Positions 30,041 to 40,400 are shown, counted from the first letter of the stretch. The stretch is 64,000 nt of DNA from Actinoplanes sp. TFC3 (GCF_001553785.1 NZ_LOJP01000011.1:1-64000); one strand, 5' to 3'. A program made the numbers and translations. The notes: a model not told the origin generated them from the letters alone.

Positions 30041-33000
30041 TTACTTGATGGCGTACGCCCGGATGGCCGTCTCGGTGACCGAGCCGGCAGCCGTGCCGGC
30101 CGTGGCCCGCAGCGACACGAACCCCGCCTTGGCCGGGTGCCGGATGACCACGCTGCGGTCGGCGCCCGAGCCCCGGACCGGCACCCGCGTCCACGTGGCG
30201 CCGTCGTCGAACGACACCTCGGCGCGCACCGACCGGATGCGCGCGGCTCCACCCTGCTGGTCCACGTGCACCGGCACGGTGAGGCTGCGCCCGGCCCGAG
30301 CCGCGTTGTGCTCGTCCAGCGCCGGGTCGAACCGGACCGTGCTCAGCGTCAGCAGCGTCGGCTTCTCCTCGCCGGTGTGCCCGGAACGGAACGTCCAGGT
30401 GCCGCTGACCTCGGTCGACAGCGTGTGCGGGGCGCCCCGCGAGGCGCTCAGCTCGACGCGGTAGCCGGCCGCTTCGGCCGGCACCGTGAACGAGCCACCC
30501 TCGGCATCCTGCTCGCCGACCAGGGTGCCGTTGCGGTAGAGCGCCACGTGCGCCTTGTCCAGCGTCGAGTAGCCCTCCCGGCCGGGTCCCTCACCGTGCG
30601 TCGCCACCCCGAAGAACAGCTCGTCGCCCTGACGGAAGCCGAACCCGTACGGTTCCTGCACATCGGCCACGCTGGGGGCGAACACCGCTTTGTTCCACGT
30701 TTGACGGTACGTGCGCCGGGCGCGGAACGTGGCCGGGGCCTCGTACGACACGCTCAGCACGGTCGGCCAGCCGTCCTCGTCGGGCTCCCCGTTCTGCTGG
30801 AACTCCGAGCTGAACTGCGCGCCGCCGTCGGTGTTGACGTACTCGGTGCGCTGGAACGGCAGGTCGAACGGGATGAACGAGGACCAGTAGCCGCTGTCGC
30901 CGTGCCGCGCCGAGTTGGCCTTGGCTCCCAGGGCGCCGCTGGCCTCGGTGTTGTACCGGGCTCGGATGGTGGCCAGGTTGCGCGCCCTCACCGACTTCTG
31001 CAGACCGGTGAACATGGTCCGGTCGAAGAACCAGCCGAGGTCGTACACGTAGGGGCTGTTGCGGAATTGATTTTCGGCATTGCGCTGGGCGAACTGGACA
31101 CTGAGCCCGCTGGAGAACAGCGGCGAACCGGCGCGGTCACCGATCTGGGCCGTGTAGATCCCGGCCGGGCCGTCGCTGATCAAGCCCGAGACGTAGCTGA
31201 AGTTGTCGCCCACCCAGCCCCCGTCGACGGCCAGGAACGTGCTCGCCGCACCGGCCGTCGGCACGGTGACCGAAATCGGCTTGGCCACGCGGGCGTCGAA
31301 CCGGATCGTGCGGGCGCTGTCGAGCACCACCTGCGGATCGATGAGCTGGGTGGCCTCGTTCTGCTGGCCGAAGACGGTGGCGAAGATGCCGTACTCAGCC
31401 TTGGGTACGCGCTGCTTGCCGGTCAGCCCGCTGAGGTCGATGCTCTCTCCGGTGGCCAGGTTGACCAGGGAGGCAAAGCCGTCGGTGGCCGGGCTGCCGT
31501 CGCGGTTGACGGCCTCGAAGCTGATGTCATAGCTCTCCGGCTCGCGGACCACCGCAACCGGCGTCTCCACCTTCAAGCCGCCGGGGCCGGTAGCCGTGAG
31601 GTAGCCCCCGAGGTGACCGTCCGCAACGTTCGCGCTGGTGTCGGAGGTGACGGTGGTGGTCGCGGTGCCGTTGGCGGGCACGGTCAGCGTGGTGGCGGCG
31701 ACGCTGAAGACCGCGGCGGGTGCGGAGAGGCTGAGCGTCAGCGTGACCGCCTCGGGCCCGTTGTTGCGGTAGGTCACCGTCTTGGTCTCAGGCTGGTCGT
31801 CGCCGTGCGGCCACAACCCGCCCTCGAAGCTGAGGGTGCCCTCGTCCACCGCGACCTGCTGGTTGATCGCGCGGGCCACGTCGACCCGGCCGGCCCCCTG
31901 GGAGTAGACGTCGAGGCCCTCGGTGGGCTTCGCCGCTCCCATGAGGACGGTCTTACGCTGCCGGGCCGTCCAGCCCGGGTGTTCCTGAGCGAGGATCGCC
32001 GCCGCGCCGGCCACATGCGGGGTAGCCATGGACGTACCGGAAAGAGTGGAGTAACCCGGCAGCGGAGCCGGATCGCCGATCACGTCATGAGCGGCCTTGG
32101 CCGCGACGATCTCCACGCCCGGCGCGGTGATCTCGGGCTTGATGGCGTTGTCGCCGACGCGCGGGCCCCGGCTGGAGAACTCGGCGAGCTGGTCCTCGCG
32201 GTCGACCGCGCCCACGGCCAGCGCGGCGTCGGCGGTGGCCGGCGAGCTGACCGGCGCGAACGTGCCGTCGTTGCCGGCCGCGATGACGAACAGGGTGCCG
32301 TACTGCGCGGTGAGCTCGTTGACGGCGGCCTCGAGCGGGTCGATGCCCTCGGAGTCCATGCCGCCCAGGCTCAGGTTGACCACCGAGGCGCGCTGAGCGG
32401 CCCAGGCCATGCCGGCCAGAATGGCGGAATCATCACAGAACTCGGTGCCGCACACCTTGCCGATGACAAGCTTCGCGCCGGGCGCCACACCGCGGTAGCG
32501 ACCGCCGGAGGCAGCGCCGGTGCCGGCGATGGTGGACGCGACGTGCGTACCGTGCCCGACCACGTCGTCCGTGGATGCGGTGCCGGTGAAGTTCTGCGAC
32601 TCGGCGATCTGCCCGGCCAGATCCGGGTGGGTGGCGTCGATGCCGGTGTCGAGCACGGCAACCTTGACGCCGGTGCCGTCGAACCCGGCCGCCCACGCCG
32701 CCGGAGCACCGATCTGCGGAACGCTCTTGTCGAGGCTGACCTTACGCTTGCCGTCGAGCCAGATCTTGTCGGCGGTGGCGTTCGTCAGCGACTGCCACAG
32801 CGCCGAGCGACCCTGCTCATCCGCCCGGACCGCCCGGCCTTTGATGACCGGCAGCTCGCGCGTGACACTCACGCCCGGCGCGGCCTGACGGCTGTTCTTC
32901 CGGTACGAGACCAGCAGCGGCAAACTTGCTGTGTAACCATCCTTGACCAGCGAACCCACGTCAAAAAGCCGCTTGTCGAGCCGCCCGGCCCGCAGCAACG

Positions 33001-33292
33001 GCAACGCGTCGGCCGGAATGACAGTCTGGCCCCGCCGCGTCTTCTGGGTGATGAACCGCATGCCGGCCCGCCCCGGTCCGGTCTGGACGGACGTGCCACC
33101 GTCGCTGCGCAGCGTGACCCGGTCACCGGTGATGAGGGTGATCTGCTTGCCCGCGGCTTGGCCCGTGGCGTTTTGGTGTGTGGCGCTGCGGCTGGCTGCG
33201 TTCGGCTCGCTCGGCACCGCGGCGGCCGCGCCGGCCGGGATTCCGACCGCGGCGGCGGCCGCGACCGTGACGATTCCCCGAAGTATTCGCAT
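30041..33292 (-). CDS. Secreted S8 subtilisin-like serine protease
   Basis: 1083 residues from ATG 33292, which has GGGGAGGA upstream and begins a signal peptide (MRILRG, Ala-rich core to about 26). A propeptide region precedes the catalytic domain with D215 (AVLDTGID), H247 (GHGTHVAS), oxyanion N341 (AAGND) and S421 (SGTSMATPH). From about 450 onward there are beta-rich repeats: an Ig-like domain near 500-570, then long C-terminal domains, ending in a sandwich with FDDGATWTRVPV. The layout matches the large secreted actinomycete subtilases. The promoter region has an ECF-like motif and an AT-rich palindrome. Extracellular protein degradation is the likely role. Confidence 0.94.
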   Translation of the reverse strand: MRILRGIVTVAAAAAVGIPAGAAAAVPSEPNAASRSATHQNATGQAAGKQITLITGDRVTLRSDGGTSVQTGPGRAGMRFITQKTRRGQTVIPADALPLLRAGRLDKRLFDVGSLVKDGYTASLPLLVSYRKNSRQAAPGVSVTRELPVIKGRAVRADEQGRSALWQSLTNATADKIWLDGKRKVSLDKSVPQIGAPAAWAAGFDGTGVKVAVLDTGIDATHPDLAGQIAESQNFTGTASTDDVVGHGTHVASTIAGTGAASGGRYRGVAPGAKLVIGKVCGTEFCDDSAILAGMAWAAQRASVVNLSLGGMDSEGIDPLEAAVNELTAQYGTLFVIAAGNDGTFAPVSSPATADAALAVGAVDREDQLAEFSSRGPRVGDNAIKPEITAPGVEIVAAKAAHDVIGDPAPLPGYSTLSGTSMATPHVAGAAAILAQEHPGWTARQRKTVLMGAAKPTEGLDVYSQGAGRVDVARAINQQVAVDEGTLSFEGGLWPHGDDQPETKTVTYRNNGPEAVTLTLSLSAPAAVFSVAATTLTVPANGTATTTVTSDTSANVADGHLGGYLTATGPGGLKVETPVAVVREPESYDISFEAVNRDGSPATDGFASLVNLATGESIDLSGLTGKQRVPKAEYGIFATVFGQQNEATQLIDPQVVLDSARTIRFDARVAKPISVTVPTAGAASTFLAVDGGWVGDNFSYVSGLISDGPAGIYTAQIGDRAGSPLFSSGLSVQFAQRNAENQFRNSPYVYDLGWFFDRTMFTGLQKSVRARNLATIRARYNTEASGALGAKANSARHGDSGYWSSFIPFDLPFQRTEYVNTDGGAQFSSEFQQNGEPDEDGWPTVLSVSYEAPATFRARRTYRQTWNKAVFAPSVADVQEPYGFGFRQGDELFFGVATHGEGPGREGYSTLDKAHVALYRNGTLVGEQDAEGGSFTVPAEAAGYRVELSASRGAPHTLSTEVSGTWTFRSGHTGEEKPTLLTLSTVRFDPALDEHNAARAGRSLTVPVHVDQQGGAARIRSVRAEVSFDDGATWTRVPVRGSGADRSVVIRHPAKAGFVSLRATAGTAAGSVTETAIRAYAIK

Positions 33293-33331
33293 GCGTCCTC
33301 CCCGTGGCCAGGTCGATCCTGACCGCAAAGA

Positions 33332-33359
33332 TAGACGCTTGCGATTCTGTAAGGTTTCC
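33332..33359 (-). promoter_or_regulatory. Candidate ECF-sigma promoter of the subtilase
   Basis: On the minus strand GGAAAC and CGTCTA are separated by 16 bases, the GGAAC-N16-CGTC pattern of extracytoplasmic-function sigma factors, about 40 bases before the start codon. An overlapping TATCTT could also serve as a vegetative -10. Confidence 0.4.
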
Positions 33360-33385
33360 GCCCTACTTCTGACGGAGATCCGACA

Positions 33386-33403
33386 TTTAGATCATTCTCT
33401 AAA
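33386..33403. promoter_or_regulatory. AT-rich inverted repeat upstream of the subtilase
   Basis: TTTAGA and TCTAAA flank a six-base centre, a perfect dyad of 18 bases in a GC-rich genome, 27 bases upstream of the candidate promoter. It looks like a binding site for an activator or repressor of unknown identity. The rest of 33404-33546 shows no gene. Confidence 0.5.
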
Positions 33404-33546
33404 ACCATCGGTACCCCCGTGCCGGCGCGCATCAAGCAGGCCCTGCCGTACGTCTGTGACCAGGCAATCTTCGTGCCCTGCCAGCGCCCCTCACCAGCGT
33501 CTGACACGCCGTCACCAATTGGCACTTGTCCGAACTATATGACCAG

Positions 33547-36500
33547 CTAGCGGAAGTCGCGGGAAGCCGGAGTAACCGGTGCGGTGAGAGTCTCCAGCCG
33601 ATCGGCCACCAGGTTGAGCACCCCCTCGGCAGAATTTTCCAGTCTGCCCCGCACGAGCAGAGCCGAGCTGGTCCGCGCCACCCGCCGATACCGCTGCCAC
33701 AGCCCCGGTGAGCAGGTGACGTTGAGCATCCCGGTCTCGTCCTCGAGGTTGACGAACGTGACCCCGCCAGCGGTCGCCGGACGCTGCCGGTGGGTGACGA
33801 TGCCGCCCACGTAGATGCGGGTGCCCGCTGCCACCCGTCCGAGCCGGTTGATCGGCAGGGCACCCCGGCGGTCCAGGTCCGCGCGCAGGAACTGAGCCGG
33901 GTGCGCGTCCGGCGAGAGCCCGGTCGCCCACACGTCTGCGACCAGTTTGTCCACTTCGCCCAGGCCAGGCAGTGCCGGTGCGTTCGTACCGGTAATGGTG
34001 CCCGGCAGCCGGCCCGGTTTGTCCTGCGCCGCCGCGCCTGCCGCCCACAGCGCTTCGCGGCGGGTGAGCCCGAAACCCGCGAACGCATCGGCGGTGGCGA
34101 GCGCCTCCAGGTGCGCGGTCGAGCATCCGGCGCGCCGGGCCAGATCGGCCATGTCCCGGTACGGCCCGTGCTCGCGGCGCTCCTGCTCGATCGTCGTAGC
34201 CAGGTCCTCGCCGAGGGTGCGCACGCTGGCCAGCCCCATCCGGACCGCCGGACCGCCCAGCCCCCATGCGTGCGGCGGCTCGCCCGGCGCCGAGCCCCAC
34301 CGGGTCGTCGGCGTGGATTCGAGCACCGCCGCCGCGTCGCTGAGGTTGATGTCCGGGCGGCGTACCTCCACCCCGTGCCGGCGCGCGTCGTCGACCAGCG
34401 ATTGCGGCGAGTAGAAACCCATTGGCTGCGCGTTGAGCAGAGCCGCGCAGAACGGTGCCGGGTGGTAGCGCTTGAGCCACGCGCTCGCGTACACCAGATA
34501 GGCGAAACTCATGGCGTGGCTTTCCGGAAAGCCGTAGTTGGCGAACGCTGACAACTTCTGGAAAAGCTCGTCGGCCAACTCGCCGGTGATGCCGCGTTCG
34601 GCCATTCCCTCGTACAACCGGCTTCTGATCCGGTCCATTTTCTCGGCAGATCTTTTGGAACCCATGGCCCGGCGCAGCTGGTCGGCCTCGGCCGGGTCGA
34701 AACCGGCGACGTCGATGGCGAGCTGCATGAGCTGTTCCTGGAACAATGGCACGCCAAGCGTTTTGGCCAGCGCGTTCGCCATCAGCGGATGTGGCACCGT
34801 GGGTTCTTCGAGACCGTTCTTGCGCCGGATGTACGGGTGCACCGAACCGCCCTGAATGGGTCCGGGACGGATCAGCGCCACCTCGACGACCAGGTCGTAG
34901 AACTTGTCTGGTTTCAGGCGCGGCAGCGTAGCCATTTGCGCGCGGCTCTCCACCTGGAAAACGCCAACGGAATCGGCGCGGCGCAACATGGCATAGACCT
35001 CGTCGTCGTCCAGGCGCATGGTGCCGATATCAAGATCCAGTTCGATCATGTCGTACGCGTAATGCAGCGCCGACAGCATCCCGAGCCCCAGCAGGTCGAA
35101 TTTCACCAGCTCGATAGCGGCGCAATCGTCCTTGTCCCACTGCAGCACCGTGCGCCCGGCCATGCGTCCCCATTCGACCGGGCAGACCTCGATGATCGGC
35201 CGGTCGCAGATCACCATGCCGCCGGAATGGATGCCCAGGTGCCGGGGAAAGCCCTGCACCTGGTTGGCGAACTCGACAACGTGCTCGGGGATGTCCTCCA
35301 CGTCCAGGGTGGCGATGCTGCCCCACCGGTCGATCTGTTTGCTCCAGGCGTCCTGCTGCCCGGGCGAGAACCCGAAAGCCTTGGCCATGTCGCGCACCGC
35401 CGAGCGAGGCCGGTACGAGATGACGTTGGCCACCTGCGCGGCGTGCTCCCGGCCGTGCTTCTCGTAGACGTATTGAATGACTTCCTCGCGCCGATCCGAT
35501 TCGATGTCCACGTCGATGTCGGGCGGCCCGTCCCGCTCGGGGGCCAGGAACCGCTCGAACAGCAGGTCGTATTCGACGGCGTCCACATTGGTGATGTGCA
35601 GCGAGTAGCAAACCGCCGAATTGGCCGCCGAGCCCCGCCCCTGGCAGTAGATCTTCTTCTGCCTGCAGAAGCGCACGATGTCGTAGACCACGAGGAAGTA
35701 CCCGGGAAAGTCAAGCTCCTCGATCATACGCAATTCGTGCTCGATCTGCTCGTACGCCTTCGGATGCGCCTGCGGCGGCCCGTACCTTTCCTGCGCGCCG
35801 CGCATCGTCAGTTCCCGCAGCCAGCTCATCTCGGTGTGCCCCGGTTCGGGAATGGGGAAATCGGGCAACCGCGGTGCCACCAGGTTGAGGTCGAACGCCA
35901 GGTCGTCACCGAACATCGCGGCGTTCTCCACCGCCCCGGGATACGCGGCGAACAACCGTTTCATCTCGGCCCCGCTGCGCAGGTGAGCCGTGCCGGCCGC
36001 GGGCAGCCAGCCATCCATGTCGTCCAGCCCGCGCCGGGCCCGCACAGCGGCGAGCGCAGTGGCCAACCGGCGCCGCCCCGGGGTCGCATAGTGCACGTTG
36101 CCGGTGGCCACCACTTCGAGACGCCGGCTGCGGGCGAGTTCGTGGAGCACATCGTTGCGATCGTCGTCGCAGGGATCGCCATGCGCGGTCAACTCGACAA
36201 CCACGTTGCCCCGCCCGAACAACGCCACCAGCCGGTCCAGTTCCCGCGCCGCCCCGATCACGCCCTCGCCGGCCAGCGCCGCCGGCACGCTGCCCTTGCG
36301 GCAACCCGTGAGAACCAGAACGTGGTCGCGCAGAACGTCGGCGATTTCCTCCAGGTCCCCGTACACCGGCTTGCCTTTTTCCTTGCCGTCCAACTGCCCG
36401 CGCGAAATCGTCCGGGCCAACCGGGCATACCCTTCGGGCCCGTGTGCGAGCGCAAGCAAATGGCGGCCCTCGGGGTCGGCCGTCCCGTTCTGCGGTTTGG

Positions 36501-36891
36501 CGAGATCCAAGGAGAGCTCGGCGCCGAAAATGGTGGGCAGCGACAACTCCTGGGCGGCCTGGGAGAACCGGACCACCCCGTAGAACCCGTCATGATCGGT
36601 CACGGCGAGCGCGGTCAACCCCAGCCGGGCTGCCTCCTCGGCCAATTCCTCGGGGTGGCTGGCACCGTCGAGAAAGCTGAAGTTGCTGTGACAGTGCAGT
36701 TCGGCGTACCGGTCGGTGCTGGTCCGGCGAATCAAAGCCGGAGCCGCATATCGTTCCCGCTTGCGACTCCACGCCGGCGCATCCCCGCCATCCCCCGCCA
36801 GCGGATCGACAACCTGAAGATGCTGTCGCGTCTTGCCGGTCAGCGCATTTTCCAGCTCACCCCACGAGACCTTCGGATTGTGAAAGCTCAC
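33547..36891 (-). CDS. dnaE2: Error-prone DNA polymerase III alpha subunit DnaE2 (ImuC)
   Basis: 1114 residues from GTG 36891. The N-terminal PHP domain begins ELHCHSNFSFLDGAS (64-78). The C-family palm has the catalytic PDIDVDIESDRREEV with D458/D460/D462, preceded by GRGSAANSAVCY, and the C-terminal OB-fold region includes GTRIYVGGIVTHRQRP. DnaE2 acts with ImuB in damage-induced mutagenesis. The start lies 12 bases after the imuB stop with GAGGA between. The promoter of the operon is upstream of imuB and is not present because of the palindrome junction. Confidence 0.96.
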   Translation of the reverse strand: MSFHNPKVSWGELENALTGKTRQHLQVVDPLAGDGGDAPAWSRKRERYAAPALIRRTSTDRYAELHCHSNFSFLDGASHPEELAEEAARLGLTALAVTDHDGFYGVVRFSQAAQELSLPTIFGAELSLDLAKPQNGTADPEGRHLLALAHGPEGYARLARTISRGQLDGKEKGKPVYGDLEEIADVLRDHVLVLTGCRKGSVPAALAGEGVIGAARELDRLVALFGRGNVVVELTAHGDPCDDDRNDVLHELARSRRLEVVATGNVHYATPGRRRLATALAAVRARRGLDDMDGWLPAAGTAHLRSGAEMKRLFAAYPGAVENAAMFGDDLAFDLNLVAPRLPDFPIPEPGHTEMSWLRELTMRGAQERYGPPQAHPKAYEQIEHELRMIEELDFPGYFLVVYDIVRFCRQKKIYCQGRGSAANSAVCYSLHITNVDAVEYDLLFERFLAPERDGPPDIDVDIESDRREEVIQYVYEKHGREHAAQVANVISYRPRSAVRDMAKAFGFSPGQQDAWSKQIDRWGSIATLDVEDIPEHVVEFANQVQGFPRHLGIHSGGMVICDRPIIEVCPVEWGRMAGRTVLQWDKDDCAAIELVKFDLLGLGMLSALHYAYDMIELDLDIGTMRLDDDEVYAMLRRADSVGVFQVESRAQMATLPRLKPDKFYDLVVEVALIRPGPIQGGSVHPYIRRKNGLEEPTVPHPLMANALAKTLGVPLFQEQLMQLAIDVAGFDPAEADQLRRAMGSKRSAEKMDRIRSRLYEGMAERGITGELADELFQKLSAFANYGFPESHAMSFAYLVYASAWLKRYHPAPFCAALLNAQPMGFYSPQSLVDDARRHGVEVRRPDINLSDAAAVLESTPTTRWGSAPGEPPHAWGLGGPAVRMGLASVRTLGEDLATTIEQERREHGPYRDMADLARRAGCSTAHLEALATADAFAGFGLTRREALWAAGAAAQDKPGRLPGTITGTNAPALPGLGEVDKLVADVWATGLSPDAHPAQFLRADLDRRGALPINRLGRVAAGTRIYVGGIVTHRQRPATAGGVTFVNLEDETGMLNVTCSPGLWQRYRRVARTSSALLVRGRLENSAEGVLNLVADRLETLTAPVTPASRDFR

Positions 36892-36903
36892 TGGTAGCCG
36901 TCC

Positions 36904-37195
36904 TCAGTCATAGATCGCCTCAACCGACCAATGCCCGCCGGCCAGAGCGAGGAGAAAGGCCCGCCCATCGGCCACAGCCATCTGAGACCGCGCCCGCCGC
37001 CGCGCTTCCCCGGGCGCCCACCACCGTTCATCAACCGGCCAGGGCCCCGCCCAGCCCACAATGTCCAAAGGCTCCTCGAACAACAGAACCGAGGGTTTCC
37101 CACTCAATTCGAGCCGAGCGCTGACCCCCACCGGCTGCCCCGCACCATCAAGCACCACAGCCGCCTCAGCCCGCGGCAAAACCAAAGCCGGCGCC
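36904..37195 (-). pseudogene. imuB: ImuB C-terminal fragment, cut by the palindrome centre
   Basis: About 97 codons ending at 36904. The peptide matches the C-terminus of ImuB-type inactive Y-family proteins, including LDGAGQPVGVSARLEL, then WAGPWPVDERWW and ending GGHWSVEAIYD. ImuB bridges the beta clamp to DnaE2. The frame stays open up to the centre at 37195 and then runs into its own reverse complement, so roughly 80% of the gene is missing. This is a junction effect, not a decayed gene. A TTG at 37185 gives an apparent but false start. Confidence 0.85.
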
Positions 37196-37204
37196 GGCGC
37201 CGGC
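37187..37204. repeat. Palindrome centre, spacer-free
   Basis: GCCGGCGCC joined to GGCGCCGGC, symmetric about 37195/37196 with no loop. The 6-mers GCCGGC and GGCGCC are themselves palindromes, so a free 3' end here could fold back and prime its own copying. Confidence 0.9.
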
Positions 37205-37487
37205 TTTGGTTTTGCCGCGGGCTGAGGCGGCTGTGGTGCTTGATGGTGCGGGGCAGCCGGTGGGGGTCAGCGCTCGGCTCGAATTGAGTGGGAAACCCTC
37301 GGTTCTGTTGTTCGAGGAGCCTTTGGACATTGTGGGCTGGGCGGGGCCCTGGCCGGTTGATGAACGGTGGTGGGCGCCCGGGGAAGCGCGGCGGCGGGCG
37401 CGGTCGCAGATGGCTGTGGCCGATGGGCGGGCCTTTCTCCTCGCTCTGGCCGGCGGGCATTGGTCGGTTGAGGCGATCTATGACTGA
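37196..37487 (+). pseudogene. imuB: ImuB C-terminal fragment, right copy
   Basis: Same fragment as at 36904-37195, open back to the centre. The base at 37406 differs from the left arm, but the codon is synonymous (Ser). The stop is 12 bases before dnaE2. Confidence 0.85.
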
Positions 37488-37499
37488 GGACGGCTACCA

Positions 37500-40400
37500 G
37501 TGAGCTTTCACAATCCGAAGGTCTCGTGGGGTGAGCTGGAAAATGCGCTGACCGGCAAGACGCGACAGCATCTTCAGGTTGTCGATCCGCTGGCGGGGGA
37601 TGGCGGGGATGCGCCGGCGTGGAGTCGCAAGCGGGAACGATATGCGGCTCCGGCTTTGATTCGCCGGACCAGCACCGACCGGTACGCCGAACTGCACTGT
37701 CACAGCAACTTCAGCTTTCTCGACGGTGCCAGCCACCCCGAGGAATTGGCCGAGGAGGCAGCCCGGCTGGGGTTGACCGCGCTCGCCGTGACCGATCATG
37801 ACGGGTTCTACGGGGTGGTCCGGTTCTCCCAGGCCGCCCAGGAGTTGTCGCTGCCCACCATTTTCGGCGCCGAGCTCTCCTTGGATCTCGCCAAACCGCA
37901 GAACGGGACGGCCGACCCCGAGGGCCGCCATTTGCTTGCGCTCGCACACGGGCCCGAAGGGTATGCCCGGTTGGCCCGGACGATTTCGCGCGGGCAGTTG
38001 GACGGCAAGGAAAAAGGCAAGCCGGTGTACGGGGACCTGGAGGAAATCGCCGACGTTCTGCGCGACCACGTTCTGGTTCTCACGGGTTGCCGCAAGGGCA
38101 GCGTGCCGGCGGCGCTGGCCGGCGAGGGCGTGATCGGGGCGGCGCGGGAACTGGACCGGCTGGTGGCGTTGTTCGGGCGGGGCAACGTGGTTGTCGAGTT
38201 GACCGCGCATGGCGATCCCTGCGACGACGATCGCAACGATGTGCTCCACGAACTCGCCCGCAGCCGGCGTCTCGAAGTGGTGGCCACCGGCAACGTGCAC
38301 TATGCGACCCCGGGGCGGCGCCGGTTGGCCACTGCGCTCGCCGCTGTGCGGGCCCGGCGCGGGCTGGACGACATGGATGGCTGGCTGCCCGCGGCCGGCA
38401 CGGCTCACCTGCGCAGCGGGGCCGAGATGAAACGGTTGTTCGCCGCGTATCCCGGGGCGGTGGAGAACGCCGCGATGTTCGGTGACGACCTGGCGTTCGA
38501 CCTCAACCTGGTGGCACCGCGGTTGCCCGATTTCCCCATTCCCGAACCGGGGCACACCGAGATGAGCTGGCTGCGGGAACTGACGATGCGCGGCGCGCAG
38601 GAAAGGTACGGGCCGCCGCAGGCGCATCCGAAGGCGTACGAGCAGATCGAGCACGAATTGCGTATGATCGAGGAGCTTGACTTTCCCGGGTACTTCCTCG
38701 TGGTCTACGACATCGTGCGCTTCTGCAGGCAGAAGAAGATCTACTGCCAGGGGCGGGGCTCGGCGGCCAATTCGGCGGTTTGCTACTCGCTGCACATCAC
38801 CAATGTGGACGCCGTCGAATACGACCTGCTGTTCGAGCGGTTCCTGGCCCCCGAGCGGGACGGGCCGCCCGACATCGACGTGGACATCGAATCGGATCGG
38901 CGCGAGGAAGTCATTCAATACGTCTACGAGAAGCACGGCCGGGAGCACGCCGCGCAGGTGGCCAACGTCATCTCGTACCGGCCTCGCTCGGCGGTGCGCG
39001 ACATGGCCAAGGCTTTCGGGTTCTCGCCCGGGCAGCAGGACGCCTGGAGCAAACAGATCGACCGGTGGGGCAGCATCGCCACCCTGGACGTGGAGGACAT
39101 CCCCGAGCACGTTGTCGAGTTCGCCAACCAGGTGCAGGGCTTTCCCCGGCACCTGGGCATCCATTCCGGCGGCATGGTGATCTGCGACCGGCCGATCATC
39201 GAGGTCTGCCCGGTCGAATGGGGACGCATGGCCGGGCGCACGGTGCTGCAGTGGGACAAGGACGATTGCGCCGCTATCGAGCTGGTGAAATTCGACCTGC
39301 TGGGGCTCGGGATGCTGTCGGCGCTGCATTACGCGTACGACATGATCGAACTGGATCTTGATATCGGCACCATGCGCCTGGACGACGACGAGGTCTATGC
39401 CATGTTGCGCCGCGCCGATTCCGTTGGCGTTTTCCAGGTGGAGAGCCGCGCGCAAATGGCTACGCTGCCGCGCCTGAAACCAGACAAGTTCTACGACCTG
39501 GTCGTCGAGGTGGCGCTGATCCGTCCCGGACCCATTCAGGGCGGTTCGGTGCACCCGTACATCCGGCGCAAGAACGGTCTCGAAGAACCCACGGTGCCAC
39601 ATCCGCTGATGGCGAACGCGCTGGCCAAAACGCTTGGCGTGCCATTGTTCCAGGAACAGCTCATGCAGCTCGCCATCGACGTCGCCGGTTTCGACCCGGC
39701 CGAGGCCGACCAGCTGCGCCGGGCCATGGGTTCCAAAAGATCTGCCGAGAAAATGGACCGGATCAGAAGCCGGTTGTACGAGGGAATGGCCGAACGCGGC
39801 ATCACCGGCGAGTTGGCCGACGAGCTTTTCCAGAAGTTGTCAGCGTTCGCCAACTACGGCTTTCCGGAAAGCCACGCCATGAGTTTCGCCTATCTGGTGT
39901 ACGCGAGCGCGTGGCTCAAGCGCTACCACCCGGCACCGTTCTGCGCGGCTCTGCTCAACGCGCAGCCAATGGGTTTCTACTCGCCGCAATCGCTGGTCGA
40001 CGACGCGCGCCGGCACGGGGTGGAGGTACGCCGCCCGGACATCAACCTCAGCGACGCGGCGGCGGTGCTCGAATCCACGCCGACGACCCGGTGGGGCTCG
40101 GCGCCGGGCGAGCCGCCGCACGCATGGGGGCTGGGCGGTCCGGCGGTCCGGATGGGGCTGGCCAGCGTGCGCACCCTCGGCGAGGACCTGGCTACGACGA
40201 TCGAGCAGGAGCGCCGCGAGCACGGGCCGTACCGGGACATGGCCGATCTGGCCCGGCGCGCCGGATGCTCGACCGCGCACCTGGAGGCGCTCGCCACCGC
40301 CGATGCGTTCGCGGGTTTCGGGCTCACCCGCCGCGAAGCGCTGTGGGCGGCAGGCGCGGCGGCGCAGGACAAACCGGGCCGGCTGCCGGGCACCATTACC

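Larger units (their letters stand above)
10391..37195. repeat. Left arm of giant palindrome
   Basis: 26,805 bases; position x equals the complement of 74391-x. The partner arm begins at 37196. Encoded proteins match between arms except at bases 28454, 29810 and 36985. The true arm may extend leftward, since its mirror would lie past the window end. Confidence 0.97.

Noticed and set aside
29939..33322. A 1127-codon frame opposite the subtilase, a 991-codon frame opposite leuS, and many other long antisense frames
   Set aside because: High GC content leaves opposite strands free of stops. Their peptides are Arg/Gly/His-rich with no domain, while the sense frames carry full catalytic motifs.
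37196..37204. Hairpin telomere of a linear replicon read through its closed end
   Set aside because: The flanks are core housekeeping genes, imuB is cut mid-gene, and no telomere resolvase or telomere-like repeats are present. It cannot be strictly excluded without read data.
36931..37460. Open frames of 118 codons crossing the palindrome centre on both strands
   Set aside because: They are chimeras of imuB antisense with its own reverse complement and exist only because of the junction.
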